Source: JAVBKU01 sp031553875
GTDB taxonomy: Bacteria; Bacteroidota; Bacteroidia; Bacteroidales; Rikenellaceae
Length of the DNA: 64,000 nucleotides
Assembly (NCBI GenBank): GCA_031553875.1
Contig: JAVBKU010000001.1
Coordinates: 1 to 64,000, forward strand
Direction: 5' to 3'
Positions 25,239 through 33,654 of this stretch are shown piece by piece. The number at the start of each line of letters is the position of its first letter. Positions within the stretch are counted from its first letter, which is position 1. The notes under the pieces are model-generated. The model was not told where the DNA came from and did not search any database. It worked only from the letters and a program-made list of their open reading frames with translations. The position numbers were made by a program, and so were the translations under genes.

Positions 25239-25988
25239 ATGCTTGAAATCACGAACTTACATGCCTCTGTCGAGGGTAAAGAGATATTGAAAGGGATAAA
25301 CCTCACGGTGAACGCCGGCGAGGTGCATGCCATCATGGGGCCCAATGGCTCGGGTAAGAGTACGCTGGCTTCGGTGCTTGCCGGGAATGAAAAATTCGAG
25401 GTGACCGAAGGCTCGGTAACGTTCGAAGGGAAGGACCTGCTGTCGATGCCCGTCGAGGACAGGGCTCGTGCGGGTGTATTCCTTGGGTTCCAGTATCCCG
25501 TGGAGATCCCGGGTGTGAGTATGGCCAATTTCCTCAAGTATGCCGTCAACGAAAAACGCAAATACCAGGGCCTGGAGCCTCTGTCTGCGGGCGACTTCCT
25601 CAGGATGATGAGGGAGAAGAGCGCCGTTGTGGAGATCGACAGCAAGCTAACCAACAGGGCCGTCAACGAGGGCTTCTCGGGCGGGGAGAAGAAGAAGAAC
25701 GAGATATTCCAGATGGCGATGCTCGAGCCTAAGCTGGCCATCCTCGACGAAACCGACAGCGGCCTCGATATCGACGCCCTTAGGATAGTGGCTACGGGGG
25801 TGACCAAACTCAAAAGGCCCGATAATGCCACTATCGTCATCACGCACTACCAGCGCCTGTTGGACTACATTGTCCCCGACATGGTGCATGTGCTGTACAA
25901 CGGCCGTATCATACATTCAGCCGGCAAGGAACTGGCCCTGAAGCTCGAAGAGCAGGGCTACGACTGGCTTATAAACGAACATCAATAA
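25239..25988 (+). CDS. sufC: Fe-S assembly ATPase SufC
   Basis: The 249-residue ABC-type ATPase that drives conformational change in SufB-SufD. Walker A is GPNGSGKST, the signature is FSGGEKKKNE, Walker B is LAILDETDSGLD and the switch His is in TIVITHYQRLL. The start at 25239 (MLEITNLHASV) is the usual family N terminus; the in-frame ATG at 25215 would add MSNEIDTY, encoded by sequence that belongs largely to an intergenic repeat, so it is not preferred, though it cannot be excluded. sufD follows after 10 bases. Confidence 0.95.
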   Translation: MLEITNLHASVEGKEILKGINLTVNAGEVHAIMGPNGSGKSTLASVLAGNEKFEVTEGSVTFEGKDLLSMPVEDRARAGVFLGFQYPVEIPGVSMANFLKYAVNEKRKYQGLEPLSAGDFLRMMREKSAVVEIDSKLTNRAVNEGFSGGEKKKNEIFQMAMLEPKLAILDETDSGLDIDALRIVATGVTKLKRPDNATIVITHYQRLLDYIVPDMVHVLYNGRIIHSAGKELALKLEEQGYDWLINEHQ

Positions 25989-25998
25989 GGCCCACGCA

Positions 25999-27306
25999 AT
26001 GAGCAGAAGCGTTACGGATAGACTTGTGAACGTCTACCTCTCCAATATCGACCTGATAGAGGAGGGGTTGCCCGTGAGCGTCAACAGCTGCCGGGCCGCG
26101 GCCCTCGAGACCCTGAATCTGGGCGGTCTGCCCGCGTACAGGAGCGAGAGGTACCGCTATACCGATATAATATCGCGCTTCAATGGCGATTATGAGCACT
26201 ACTTCGCCCGCCCGCAGGCCCCTGCGATCGTGGCCTCGGTACCCTATGGCCTCGACGCGCGTGTGGTAAGGGTTGTTAATGGTTTCGTGGTGCCGCAGGA
26301 TGAGTTCACCGAGTCAGAAAGCGGAGTGGCTACAGGGTCGCTTGCCACGGCCGCCGGGCGTATGCCTGAGACGGTGGGCGAATATTATGGCAGTATAGCT
26401 CCCGTGGACGAGCCTCTCGCGGCGCTCAATACCGCCTTTATGCGCGATGGTGCGTTCATATATGTGCCCTCGGAGATTGATGGAGGGACGATAGTTATAG
26501 ATTGCGCCGGAGGGGCCGACGGGGAGGATGTGATGTCCTTCGGGCGTCACCTTATAATCGTGGGTGACGCGGCGCGTTGCAACATAGTTCTGAAGTACGC
26601 CAACGCCGGCAATGGCCGCGTGCTTATGGACGAGTGCTTCGAGATCGTTGTGGGTGAGAGTGCGGAGGTGGAACTTACCGCCGTGTGCGATATGGATGTG
26701 CGGTCGACGCTCGTTTTGGGCGCGTACGTACGCCAGGGCAAGGGATCGAAATTCACCGGTATGAATGTTGGCCTGGGTTGCGGCTTGTGCCGTACGGATA
26801 TAAATGTAGATATCGACGGAGAAGAGGCTGGAAATAACGTCTACGGTGTTTATGTGGCGGGCGAGGGCGAACATTTCGACTATAACACGCTGATACGCCA
26901 CCGCGGCGAACGCTCCGAGAGCGACCAACGCTTCAAGGGTATCGCATTCGGAGACGGAGTGGGGGTGTTCAGCGGTTTGATATATGTCGACCGTGCCGCG
27001 CAGCACACCACTGCATATCAGAACAACGCCTCGTTGGTCATGGGCGACAGGGCCAGGATCTATACCCGTCCGCAGCTGGAAATATACGCTGACAATGTGA
27101 AGTGCAGTCATGGCGCCACCGTCGGACAGCTCGACCAGAACGCCCTATACTATATGCGCCAGCGGGGGATAAGCCTCGACGACGCCCGCAAGCTCCAGAT
27201 GTTCGGCTTTGTCAACGACATCGTTGGCCGCCTGTCGGACGAGGAATTGGCGCGCGAGATGAACGCTGCCATAGAGGGTAAAATAGAACATTGCGCAGGG
27301 AAGTGA
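25999..27306 (+). CDS. sufD: Fe-S cluster assembly protein SufD
   Basis: 435 residues, the SufB paralogue that completes the SufBC2D scaffold. The beta-helix core covers about residues 130-410, with HTTAYQNNASLVMGDRARIYTRPQLEIYADNVKCSHGATVGQLD carrying the conserved His and Cys near the C-terminal end. The N-terminal helical domain is poorly conserved, as usual. Last gene of the operon, followed by a very strong bidirectional terminator. sufS is about 14 kb away on the other strand; no sufE, sufU or sufA is seen. Confidence 0.96.
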   Translation: MSRSVTDRLVNVYLSNIDLIEEGLPVSVNSCRAAALETLNLGGLPAYRSERYRYTDIISRFNGDYEHYFARPQAPAIVASVPYGLDARVVRVVNGFVVPQDEFTESESGVATGSLATAAGRMPETVGEYYGSIAPVDEPLAALNTAFMRDGAFIYVPSEIDGGTIVIDCAGGADGEDVMSFGRHLIIVGDAARCNIVLKYANAGNGRVLMDECFEIVVGESAEVELTAVCDMDVRSTLVLGAYVRQGKGSKFTGMNVGLGCGLCRTDINVDIDGEEAGNNVYGVYVAGEGEHFDYNTLIRHRGERSESDQRFKGIAFGDGVGVFSGLIYVDRAAQHTTAYQNNASLVMGDRARIYTRPQLEIYADNVKCSHGATVGQLDQNALYYMRQRGISLDDARKLQMFGFVNDIVGRLSDEELAREMNAAIEGKIEHCAGK

Positions 27307-27349
27307 TCCTGCGGGCGGCTCCGGCCATATGCTCTGACGGCATTCACAT

Positions 27350-27397
27350 AAAAAAGGCCTGGGCCAAACCTTAATAGGTTTGGCCCAGGCCTTTTTT
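27350..27397. terminator. Bidirectional terminator between sufD and the HU-like gene
   Basis: Long arms built on AAAAAAGGCCTGGGCCAAACC and its complement around TTAATA; A-run on one side and T-run on the other serve both convergent units. Confidence 0.92.
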
Positions 27398-27423
27398 AGT
27401 CGCGCTATATCACGAACCTATGC

Positions 27424-28113
27424 TTACCTGCCTTGAGTTGCGGGAGCCGTGGTTGTCTGTGCGGGGGCTATTTCTACTTCTATGTCGCGAACCGGAGTGG
27501 CCAGTATGCCATAGATCAATGCGGCGATGGCCACTATGGCGGCGATGATGGCTATGGTAATGAACTTGTCACCCTTGTTCTTCGTTCTGCCTGCCGGTGC
27601 GGGGCGCGGGGTTCCTGAGGGCGTACCAACGTGTGTGGCCGGAGAGGCGGGTGTCGGTTTACGCTCCGGAGTCGCGGGTTGTGCAGAGGGTGATTGGGTT
27701 ACCATGGCCGTCTTGCGTATGCCTCCTACGAAGTCGTCCGTGCGCGCTGTGGTTTTGGCTGCAGTAGGTTCCTCTGTCGTTATACCAGCTGCCGCAGTCA
27801 TAGACGTATCGTAATCGAGATAGGCTATCCCGTTGACATCGTTCTTTAGCCGTCCCAGGCCTTCGATTACATATCCCGAAGGGGGAGAGAGGCGCGCCGA
27901 AATCCCCGATACATATTCACTGATCATGCCTTCGGCCTCCTGCGCGCTTAACGCCAGGCTTTCAGAGATAAGGCCCTGCAATACGCCATCGTCCTTCTTG
28001 AGGAAAGGGATGAACACAATATTTCCCGGATCTTTGCGGATAAATGCGCCCAGGTTGGGGATCACCAGCCTGCGGTTGGCGCCCATATATTCTGCTATTA
28101 TTCTGTCGATCAT
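27424..28113 (-). CDS. HU-CCDC81-type domain membrane protein
   Basis: 229 residues. The N-terminal ~85 residues (MIDRIIAEYMGANRRLVIPNLGAFIRKD...) resemble the Bacteroidota HU-like CCDC81 domain. A Pro/Thr/Ala-rich linker (about 115-175) and one transmembrane helix (about 180-203, FITIAIIAAIVAIAALIYGI) follow, then a short tail. Many relatives end in a peptidoglycan-binding SPOR domain; here only about 25 residues follow the helix, so SPOR is absent. It may tether something to the envelope; the function is unknown. Possible promoter TACTTTTA (28143-28150) with GTTG upstream. Confidence 0.8.
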   Translation of the reverse strand: MIDRIIAEYMGANRRLVIPNLGAFIRKDPGNIVFIPFLKKDDGVLQGLISESLALSAQEAEGMISEYVSGISARLSPPSGYVIEGLGRLKNDVNGIAYLDYDTSMTAAAGITTEEPTAAKTTARTDDFVGGIRKTAMVTQSPSAQPATPERKPTPASPATHVGTPSGTPRPAPAGRTKNKGDKFITIAIIAAIVAIAALIYGILATPVRDIEVEIAPAQTTTAPATQGR

Positions 28114-28142
28114 AATGCTCTGTATGAGTGTTTAAAACGCCC

Positions 28143-28174
28143 TAAAAGTATCGATTATTGCCGATTATAGCAAC
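28143..28174 (-). promoter_or_regulatory. Possible promoter of the HU-like gene
   Basis: Minus strand TACTTTTA (28143-28150), one base from the -7 consensus, and GTTG (28171-28174), 20 bases apart. Confidence 0.4.
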
Positions 28175-28341
28175 TTTTTATTTAAAATAGTTGTGCGTGG
28201 AGGCCGCATGCGTTGGTAGTTTCGAAAATAATTACATACTTTGCGCTCGTTAACCGCGTTATAATCCGGACGAGTTACTTTCAATTTTTCCGGACAATGT
28301 AGCTGAGTCGGATTTGCAAACCTAAGTTAAAGGCAGGAGAG

Positions 28342-29733
28342 ATGAAGAACAAGTATTGCGATCTTATCGACCAGACATTCGAATTCCCCCAGGAGGAGTT
28401 CTCTGTGACCGATAACCAGCTCAATTTCCATGATGTGCCGCTGATGGATATCATCAAGCAGTACGGTACGCCGTTGAAAATTACCTACCTACCCAAGATC
28501 TCGGCGCAGATACTGCGGGCCAAACGCCTGTTCAATGTAGCGATGGCAAAGGTCGACTATCAGGGTGACTACAACTACTGCTATTGTACCAAGAGCTCGC
28601 ATTTCTCGTTCGTGCTCGAGGAGGCCATGAAGAACGATATCAACCTTGAAACCTCGTCCGCGTACGATATTCACATAATCAACGCGCTGTACGACAGCGG
28701 TGTGATAGACAAGGGGCGCTATATTATATGTAACGGATTCAAGCGCCCGCAGTACGTTGAGAATATCGCAGGGCTGGTCGACAGCGGCTTTGAGAACACC
28801 ATACCTATCCTCGATAACAAACAGGAGCTCGACCTGTTGGATGCAGCCATAAGCAAGAAGTGTAAGATAGGTATCCGCATCGCTTCGGAAGAGGAGCCCA
28901 AGTTCGATTTCTACACCTCGCGTCTGGGTATCAGGTATAACGACATACTCGACTACTACCTTGCTAAGATCAAGAATAACAAGAAGTTCGAGCTCAAGAT
29001 GCTCCACTTCTTTATCAATACGGGCATCAAGGATACGTCCTATTATTGGAATGAGTTGGGCAAGTGCCTCGGTATCTACTGTGAGTTGAAAAAGGTGTGC
29101 CCGACGCTCGATTCTCTTAATATCGGCGGCGGATTTCCCATTAAGAACTCGCTCGCTTTCGACTACGATTACGAGTATATCACCGAGGAGATCGTGGCCC
29201 AGATCAAGAACCTGTGCAATCAGGCGGGGGTCGAAGAGCCCCACCTTTTCACCGAGTTCGGCTCGTTCACCGTGGGCGAGAGCGGCGCTACGCTCTATTC
29301 TATCATCAACCAGAAGCAGCAGAACGACCGCGAGAGTTGGTATATGATCGACAGCTCGTTCATGACCACTCTGCCCGATATCTGGGGGATCAACCAGCGC
29401 TATATCCTGCTGGCTATCAATAACTGGGATAAGGAGTACCAGCGTGTGTTCCTCGGCGGATTGACCTGCGACAGCGAGGACTATTACAGCGGCGAGTCGC
29501 ACTCCAACGCCATATTTCTACCGAAGTTAGGCGAGGAGACGCAGTATATTGGATTCTTCCATACGGGCGCTTATCAGGAGTCCCTGGGGGGCTTCGGCGG
29601 TATACAGCACTGCCTGATCCCGTCGCCCAAGCATATTATAATCGACCGCGAAAAGGGTGATCAGGAGTACTACACCCGCCTCTTCGCCAAGGAGCAGAGC
29701 TACCGCTCCATGATGAGGATATTGGGTTACTAA
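28342..29733 (+). CDS. Single-domain PLP-dependent arginine decarboxylase (Bacteroidota type)
   Basis: 463 residues, fold III (alanine-racemase-like) decarboxylase producing agmatine for polyamine synthesis. The PLP lysine is probably that of YCTKSSHF near residue 95. IGGGFPIKN is the phosphate-binding glycine loop, TEFGSFTVGES an active-site segment, and LTCDSEDYY the C-terminal-barrel cysteine motif that completes the dimer active site. It is shorter than E. coli SpeA (~630-660). The best match I know is the short Bacteroidota enzyme annotated as arginine decarboxylase; substrate specificity is not proven here. An imperfect -7 (ATACTTTG near 28236) precedes it. Confidence 0.85.
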   Translation: MKNKYCDLIDQTFEFPQEEFSVTDNQLNFHDVPLMDIIKQYGTPLKITYLPKISAQILRAKRLFNVAMAKVDYQGDYNYCYCTKSSHFSFVLEEAMKNDINLETSSAYDIHIINALYDSGVIDKGRYIICNGFKRPQYVENIAGLVDSGFENTIPILDNKQELDLLDAAISKKCKIGIRIASEEEPKFDFYTSRLGIRYNDILDYYLAKIKNNKKFELKMLHFFINTGIKDTSYYWNELGKCLGIYCELKKVCPTLDSLNIGGGFPIKNSLAFDYDYEYITEEIVAQIKNLCNQAGVEEPHLFTEFGSFTVGESGATLYSIINQKQQNDRESWYMIDSSFMTTLPDIWGINQRYILLAINNWDKEYQRVFLGGLTCDSEDYYSGESHSNAIFLPKLGEETQYIGFFHTGAYQESLGGFGGIQHCLIPSPKHIIIDREKGDQEYYTRLFAKEQSYRSMMRILGY

Positions 29734-29874
29734 TCTCCGAGGGGGCCTTCCGGGAGCGCGATAAGGCGGTGCTTGTTATTCGCCTTGGTGCGGATAGGCG
29801 AGGGGTGAATGAGCCCATTCTGCCCGCTTTGGATAACCAGAGCGCCCCGCGAGGTAGCCGCGATGGATAATATA

Positions 29875-29919
29875 AAATAGCAGATGGCCGATCGAATCCG
29901 ATCGGCCATCTGCTATTTT
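29875..29919. terminator. Bidirectional terminator
   Basis: Arms ATAGCAGATGGCCGATCG and CGATCGGCCATCTGCTAT around AATC, with A/T runs outside. It serves the decarboxylase gene and rpmA, which converge. Confidence 0.9.
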
Positions 29920-29964
29920 ATCAAGGCTTGCCGCCTTAGGTGCGTTGGCGCCCTCCCGCGTCGA

Positions 29965-30225
29965 TTACTCGGCGAACGGGGTTACCGACACGTAAGACTT
30001 GCCTTCTGCCTTCTTCTTGAAAGATACAGTACCTGTAGCAAGGGCGAACAAAGTGTGGTCCTTACCCATACCAACATTTTCACCCGCATTGTGCACGGTA
30101 CCCCTCTGGCGTACGATGATGTTGCCAGCTTTGGCTACCTGTCCGCCGAAAAGCTTTACACCGAGGCGTTTGCTTTCTGATTCGCGACCGTTCCTGGAGC
30201 TACCGACTCCCTTTTTGTGTGCCAT
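29965..30225 (-). CDS. rpmA: 50S ribosomal protein L27
   Basis: 86 residues. The N terminus MAHKKGVGSSRNGRES begins directly with the mature L27 tail that reaches the peptidyl-transferase centre, so no Firmicutes-style cleaved extension is present. GTVHNAGENVGMGKDHTLFAL is the family signature. Downstream of rplU by 21 bases, in the usual rplU-rpmA order. Confidence 0.98.
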   Translation of the reverse strand: MAHKKGVGSSRNGRESESKRLGVKLFGGQVAKAGNIIVRQRGTVHNAGENVGMGKDHTLFALATGTVSFKKKAEGKSYVSVTPFAE

Positions 30226-30246
30226 CTCTGTCTGTTGGTTTTAATG

Positions 30247-30558
30247 TTATCCGTTGATCTCGTTGATAAGGATCTGGGTAAGATACTGGCGGTGGCCGTT
30301 CTTAACCTGGTATCCCTTCCTGCGCTTCTTCTTGAAAACGATGACCTTGTCATCCTTAAGATGTTTCAGCACAGTTGCATCTACTGTGGCCCCTTTTACA
30401 ACAGGTGAGCCGACTTTAACCTGACCGTCGTTGTCCGTTAGCAGTACTTTGTCGAAGCTTACAGAGGAACCTTCATCCCCCTGAAGACGGTGAACATAGA
30501 GCTTGCGACCTTTCTCAACTTTAAATTGTTGACCTGCGATTTCTACGATTGCGTACAT
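30247..30558 (-). CDS. rplU: 50S ribosomal protein L21
   Basis: 103 residues: MYAIVEIAGQQFKVEKGRKLYVHRL is the standard L21 N terminus, and FKKKRRKGYQVKNGHRQ is the rRNA-binding basic motif near the C terminus. Full length. First gene of rplU-rpmA, behind a near-perfect promoter. Confidence 0.98.
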   Translation of the reverse strand: MYAIVEIAGQQFKVEKGRKLYVHRLQGDEGSSVSFDKVLLTDNDGQVKVGSPVVKGATVDATVLKHLKDDKVIVFKKKRRKGYQVKNGHRQYLTQILINEING

Positions 30559-30593
30559 TAATACTTTTTAGTGTAGTTACACAAATTGAGTTG

Positions 30594-30624
30594 CAAAGGT
30601 ATTAAAATTTTTATTCAAACCAAA
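30594..30624 (-). promoter_or_regulatory. Promoter of rplU-rpmA
   Basis: Minus strand -7 TACCTTTG (30594-30601) and -33 TTTG (30621-30624) with 19-base spacing. Confidence 0.8.
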
Positions 30625-30694
30625 TCTTCCGCACAACTTTTGTATAGTATAGAGTGTGACCGCGTTCGCCCTCTGCCTATAATGGCCGGGCGGG

Positions 30695-30725
30695 TTTGGG
30701 CGAACGATAAAAATTCGTATCTTTG
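30695..30725 (+). promoter_or_regulatory. Promoter of the DUF4286 gene
   Basis: TTTG (30695-30698) and TATCTTTG (30718-30725), 19 apart: an exact consensus match. Leader about 20 nt with an AGGGAGG purine stretch before ATG 30751. Confidence 0.8.
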
Positions 30726-30750
30726 AATCGCAAGAAAGGGAGGAAAAAGT

Positions 30751-31071
30751 ATGTATACCGTAAATACCTCGTTCATGGTGGAGCCCGATGTCCAGGAACA
30801 TTGGCTCCGGATAGTAAAGACCAAGTATATACCGTTCCTCAGGGAGAACGGTTATGAAAGGTTATTGCTCACACGTGTGCTGAGCAGCGAAAATACCGAC
30901 CATTTTACCTACTCGCTCCAGGTGACCATCGACGAGATGAGCGACTATACGCGCCTGACCGAAGAGCTTTTCGAGGAGTATATCAATGTGATGACTCCCA
31001 TCTTCGGGCAGAAGGTGATGTGGTTTATCTCCCTGCTCAAGCACATAGATACGGAAATGGAGACGGCATAG
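30751..31071 (+). CDS. DUF4286-family protein
   Basis: 106-residue small cytosolic protein matching the DUF4286 pattern (N-terminal MYTVNTSFMVEPDVQEHWLRI, then a ferredoxin-like alternation of strands and helices). No signal or membrane segment. Function unknown. The GH31 gene follows after 42 bases with no obvious promoter between, so they may be cotranscribed. Confidence 0.85.
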   Translation: MYTVNTSFMVEPDVQEHWLRIVKTKYIPFLRENGYERLLLTRVLSSENTDHFTYSLQVTIDEMSDYTRLTEELFEEYINVMTPIFGQKVMWFISLLKHIDTEMETA

Positions 31072-31113
31072 TCCGCGCCGCAGCCGTAAGTTAACCGAAA
31101 TTAGGAAGATCGA

Positions 31114-32658
31114 ATGATTAAGAAACTGTTACTGCTGGCTTTTGTGGCAGTGTCGGCGACATGCGGATTATCCGCCGCCAAGTATAAAAGTAGCGTCGAA
31201 CTGCTCAAGGGCGAGAAGTGGTGGGGAGGGTCCCTCGTTACCAATGGAGCTACCCCGATAGACAAGGCTTTCGCATCGACCGAAGTGGGCAAGGGAGGGT
31301 ATAATATCCCGATGTTCGTATCCAGCCGCGGGCGCTATATCTGGAGCTCCAAACCGTTTGCGATAGAATTTACCGGACAGGAATTCAAGATAGAATCCGA
31401 CTTCGAGGAGATCAAGGCCGGCTCCGGAGGCCGTACGCTTAGGGAGGCATATCTCGTGTGTTGCCATAAGAACTTTCCGCCCAAGGATAAGTTACCCTCG
31501 ATGGAGCTGTTTCGCAAGCCTTTGTACGATACGAGGGGCGTGTTGCCCCCGGGATTTTCTGGCAGCGAGCTGCTCGACTATGCTCACAGGATAAGCAATG
31601 CAGGCTATCCGGCGGGTATCATCATACTGGGCAGCGACTGGCAGTCGTACAACGGGAGCCTCGGCTTCAGCGCCGAACTGTCGACCAAGCCCTCAGACCT
31701 GATGGCCCAACTACACAGGATGGGTTTCAAGGTGATGGTGGAGGTGTCGCCGCTGGTCACTCCCGACAACGGAGCGTTTCGTCTCGCCCGCGAAAAGGGG
31801 CTGCTGCTTATGACCCCGCAGGGCAAACCCCGCATCATAGAGTGGCAGGGCGGCTACAGCGCTTGTTACGACCTGACAAATCCCGAGGTGCTGGCCACAA
31901 TGAAGAGCCAACTCAACTCACTGCATAAGGATACCGGCGTCGACGGTTTTGTATTCGATATCGACGGTGCCGACGACTATATGGCTGAATCTAAGGGCGG
32001 CGCAGATCAATTTGTGCAGGCGTGGAGAAGTCTGGGCAGCGATTTCGACCTGTGCCAGTATAAAATAATGAGTGGAAGTAATTTCCTCTCGCCCTGTATA
32101 TCGGGTATCGACAACAACGAGGCTTTCGGCTGGGGCTTCGTTCGCCATAACCTCTCTGAAATAATCCTCGCCAACCTTCTCGCCCACCCTTATACCTCCG
32201 TTTCATCGTCGGTAATGCCTCACGATACGGTGAGTAACGAGCTGATGCTGCGCTATGTGCAGTTCCTGTGCGCTACGCCGGTGATGCATATCACTTCCGA
32301 GCCGTGGACGGTGGCCGACCCTAAGTATGTTGCCCGTATAAAGGAGGCTTTCAGTTTCAGGGAGGTGATGGGCGGCTATATCTCGGGCCTTCTGGCCGAG
32401 AGAGGGCATATCGCCGAGCCGATAATCAGGCATATGGAGTACGCTTTCCCGCGCAACGGGTTCACCGATTGCAACGACCAGTTCATGGTGGGATCGAAGT
32501 ATCTTGTGGCTCCTCTGCTGGACGACAGCGGCAAGCGCCTGGTGAGATTCCCGCGCGGGGTATGGGTCGATCGCAACGGCAAACGTTACCGCGGCCCGCT
32601 CGTAACGGAGGTGGACTGCCGTGGCGGGATGATCCCCTGCTTCGAGATTTCCAAGTAG
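31114..32658 (+). CDS. Secreted GH31-family glycoside hydrolase
   Basis: 514 residues, signal peptide about 1-21. The (beta/alpha)8 barrel runs from about residue 145 (MELFRKPLYDTRGVLPPG) to 455. The nucleophile region is GFVFDIDGADDY with Asp282 as the likely nucleophile, where classical GH31 enzymes have WxDMNE. The acid/base may lie in SGIDNNEAFGWG. A C-terminal beta-sandwich begins near VGSKYLVAPLLDDSGKRLVRFPRGVW, a GH31 hallmark. It is shorter than typical GH31 enzymes (>650) because the N-terminal sandwich is reduced. Substrate is unknown: alpha-glucoside, alpha-xyloside or alpha-galactoside are all possible. Confidence 0.85.
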   Translation: MIKKLLLLAFVAVSATCGLSAAKYKSSVELLKGEKWWGGSLVTNGATPIDKAFASTEVGKGGYNIPMFVSSRGRYIWSSKPFAIEFTGQEFKIESDFEEIKAGSGGRTLREAYLVCCHKNFPPKDKLPSMELFRKPLYDTRGVLPPGFSGSELLDYAHRISNAGYPAGIIILGSDWQSYNGSLGFSAELSTKPSDLMAQLHRMGFKVMVEVSPLVTPDNGAFRLAREKGLLLMTPQGKPRIIEWQGGYSACYDLTNPEVLATMKSQLNSLHKDTGVDGFVFDIDGADDYMAESKGGADQFVQAWRSLGSDFDLCQYKIMSGSNFLSPCISGIDNNEAFGWGFVRHNLSEIILANLLAHPYTSVSSSVMPHDTVSNELMLRYVQFLCATPVMHITSEPWTVADPKYVARIKEAFSFREVMGGYISGLLAERGHIAEPIIRHMEYAFPRNGFTDCNDQFMVGSKYLVAPLLDDSGKRLVRFPRGVWVDRNGKRYRGPLVTEVDCRGGMIPCFEISK

Positions 32659-32743
32659 CCCGATCATAGGCCTTTGAGGCCGTTCCTGAGCCGATTTAAC
32701 AATAATGTAACGGCCTAAAGCGTTAATCTCCCTGATTAATGCG

Positions 32744-32751
32744 TACCTTTG
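32744..32751 (+). promoter_or_regulatory. Upstream -7 box before mgsA
   Basis: TACCTTTG; a transcript from here would carry the palindrome at 32770-32802 in its leader. The -33 is weak (TTAA near 32723). Confidence 0.4.
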
Positions 32752-32763
32752 CATAAGATAGGA

Positions 32764-32803
32764 TGCGCCTCGGCAGAGCCCAAACAAGTTTACTCTGCGC
32801 TCG
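32764..32803 (+). repeat. Palindromic element before mgsA
   Basis: Two interrupted inverted pairs, GCAGAG/CTCTGC and AAAC/GTTT, flanked by CTCGGC on both sides. I recall similar CTCGGC-AAACAAGTTT elements before other Bacteroidota genes, but that comes from memory, not from this window. Confidence 0.4.
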
Positions 32804-32819
32804 GCTTTCACTATCTTTG
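32789..32819 (+). promoter_or_regulatory. Proximal promoter of mgsA
   Basis: TTTA (32789-32792) and TATCTTTG (32812-32819), 19 apart. Its -33 sits in the right arm of the palindrome. Confidence 0.6.
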
Positions 32820-32849
32820 CACCGTGAATTATAAGATGAAATAGACGTT

Positions 32850-33320
32850 ATGGAAAAGAAAAAAAGAGTGGCACTCGTGGCGCACGACAACATGAAGCGC
32901 GACCTTGCCCAGTGGGTGGATTGGAATTGGGAAGTATTGCTTAAGCATCACCTGATATGTACAGGGACGACTGGAAAGATGGTGGCGACCGCGCTTATGG
33001 ATCGCCGCAATAATCACTCCTCGGCCCAGTTCGATATAACCATGCTCAAGTCGGGCCCTCTGGGCGGCGACCAGCAGTTGGGAGCCATGATCGCCGAAGG
33101 TAACATCTCGGCCCTGATATTCTTCTGGGACCCGATGCAGGCCCAGCCTCACGATGTGGACGTGAAGGCCCTGTTGCGCCTTGCGACCCTTTATAATGTG
33201 CCGACGGCCATCAACCGTTCCTCGGCCGACTTCCTCATATCTTCACCCCTGTTCGCAGAGGATTATATCCCCGAGGTGAAGGATTACAGGAGCTATATAG
33301 AGCGTTCGCTGGAGAAATAG
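32850..33320 (+). CDS. mgsA: Methylglyoxal synthase
   Basis: 156 residues; converts dihydroxyacetone phosphate to methylglyoxal and phosphate, a phosphate-sensitive bypass of lower glycolysis. ALVAHDNMK, the TGTTG phosphate loop, the catalytic Asp in GPLGGDQQLG, and FFWDPMQAQPHDVDVKALLRL are all family signatures. Full length. Own promoter and a very strong terminator at 33342-33385. Confidence 0.97.
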   Translation: MEKKKRVALVAHDNMKRDLAQWVDWNWEVLLKHHLICTGTTGKMVATALMDRRNNHSSAQFDITMLKSGPLGGDQQLGAMIAEGNISALIFFWDPMQAQPHDVDVKALLRLATLYNVPTAINRSSADFLISSPLFAEDYIPEVKDYRSYIERSLEK

Positions 33321-33341
33321 ACCGTCTTCTAATAGGGTTAT

Positions 33342-33385
33342 AAACAGACGCTCCCGGCAGGATTCCTGCCGGGAGCGTCTGTTTT
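33342..33385 (+). terminator. Terminator of mgsA
   Basis: Long palindrome with arms AAACAGACGCTCCCGGCAGG and its complement around AT, ending in TTTT. It could act in both directions. Confidence 0.9.
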
Positions 33386-33654
33386 AAAATTCTTTTAGTT
33401 ACCTTTTGTACGCGCAAAAGGTAACCCAAAACGCGCCGCCTGCGGATATTTACTGACTCGCGGCTCCTCCATCCTAAAACGTCGAACTCCTCCTTTTTAG
33501 CGGGATCTTCGCCCCCGCTAACAGTCGTTAGACACGGCGTCGTTTTTTAACGGATTCCCTCGCCGCTCGTCCGGGCGTAAATAGTCCGCAATTGGCGGAG
33601 TCTTTTAAGAATATGTTTTATCGTTATACTGGCGGATGAAAAATCTTTTGCTGG
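33386..33654. repeat. Intergenic structured repeat, family A copy 2
   Basis: The hairpin at 33398-33425 (arms GTTACCTTTTG and CAAAAGGTAAC, loop TACGCG) corresponds to 3-28 with compensatory changes in the outer pairs. The downstream islands match copy 1 in the same order and orientation. About 35 bases present in copy 1 between its GGAAAT and AGTCCGCAA are absent here. No gene is seen; it lies between convergent mgsA and miaB. Confidence 0.6.
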
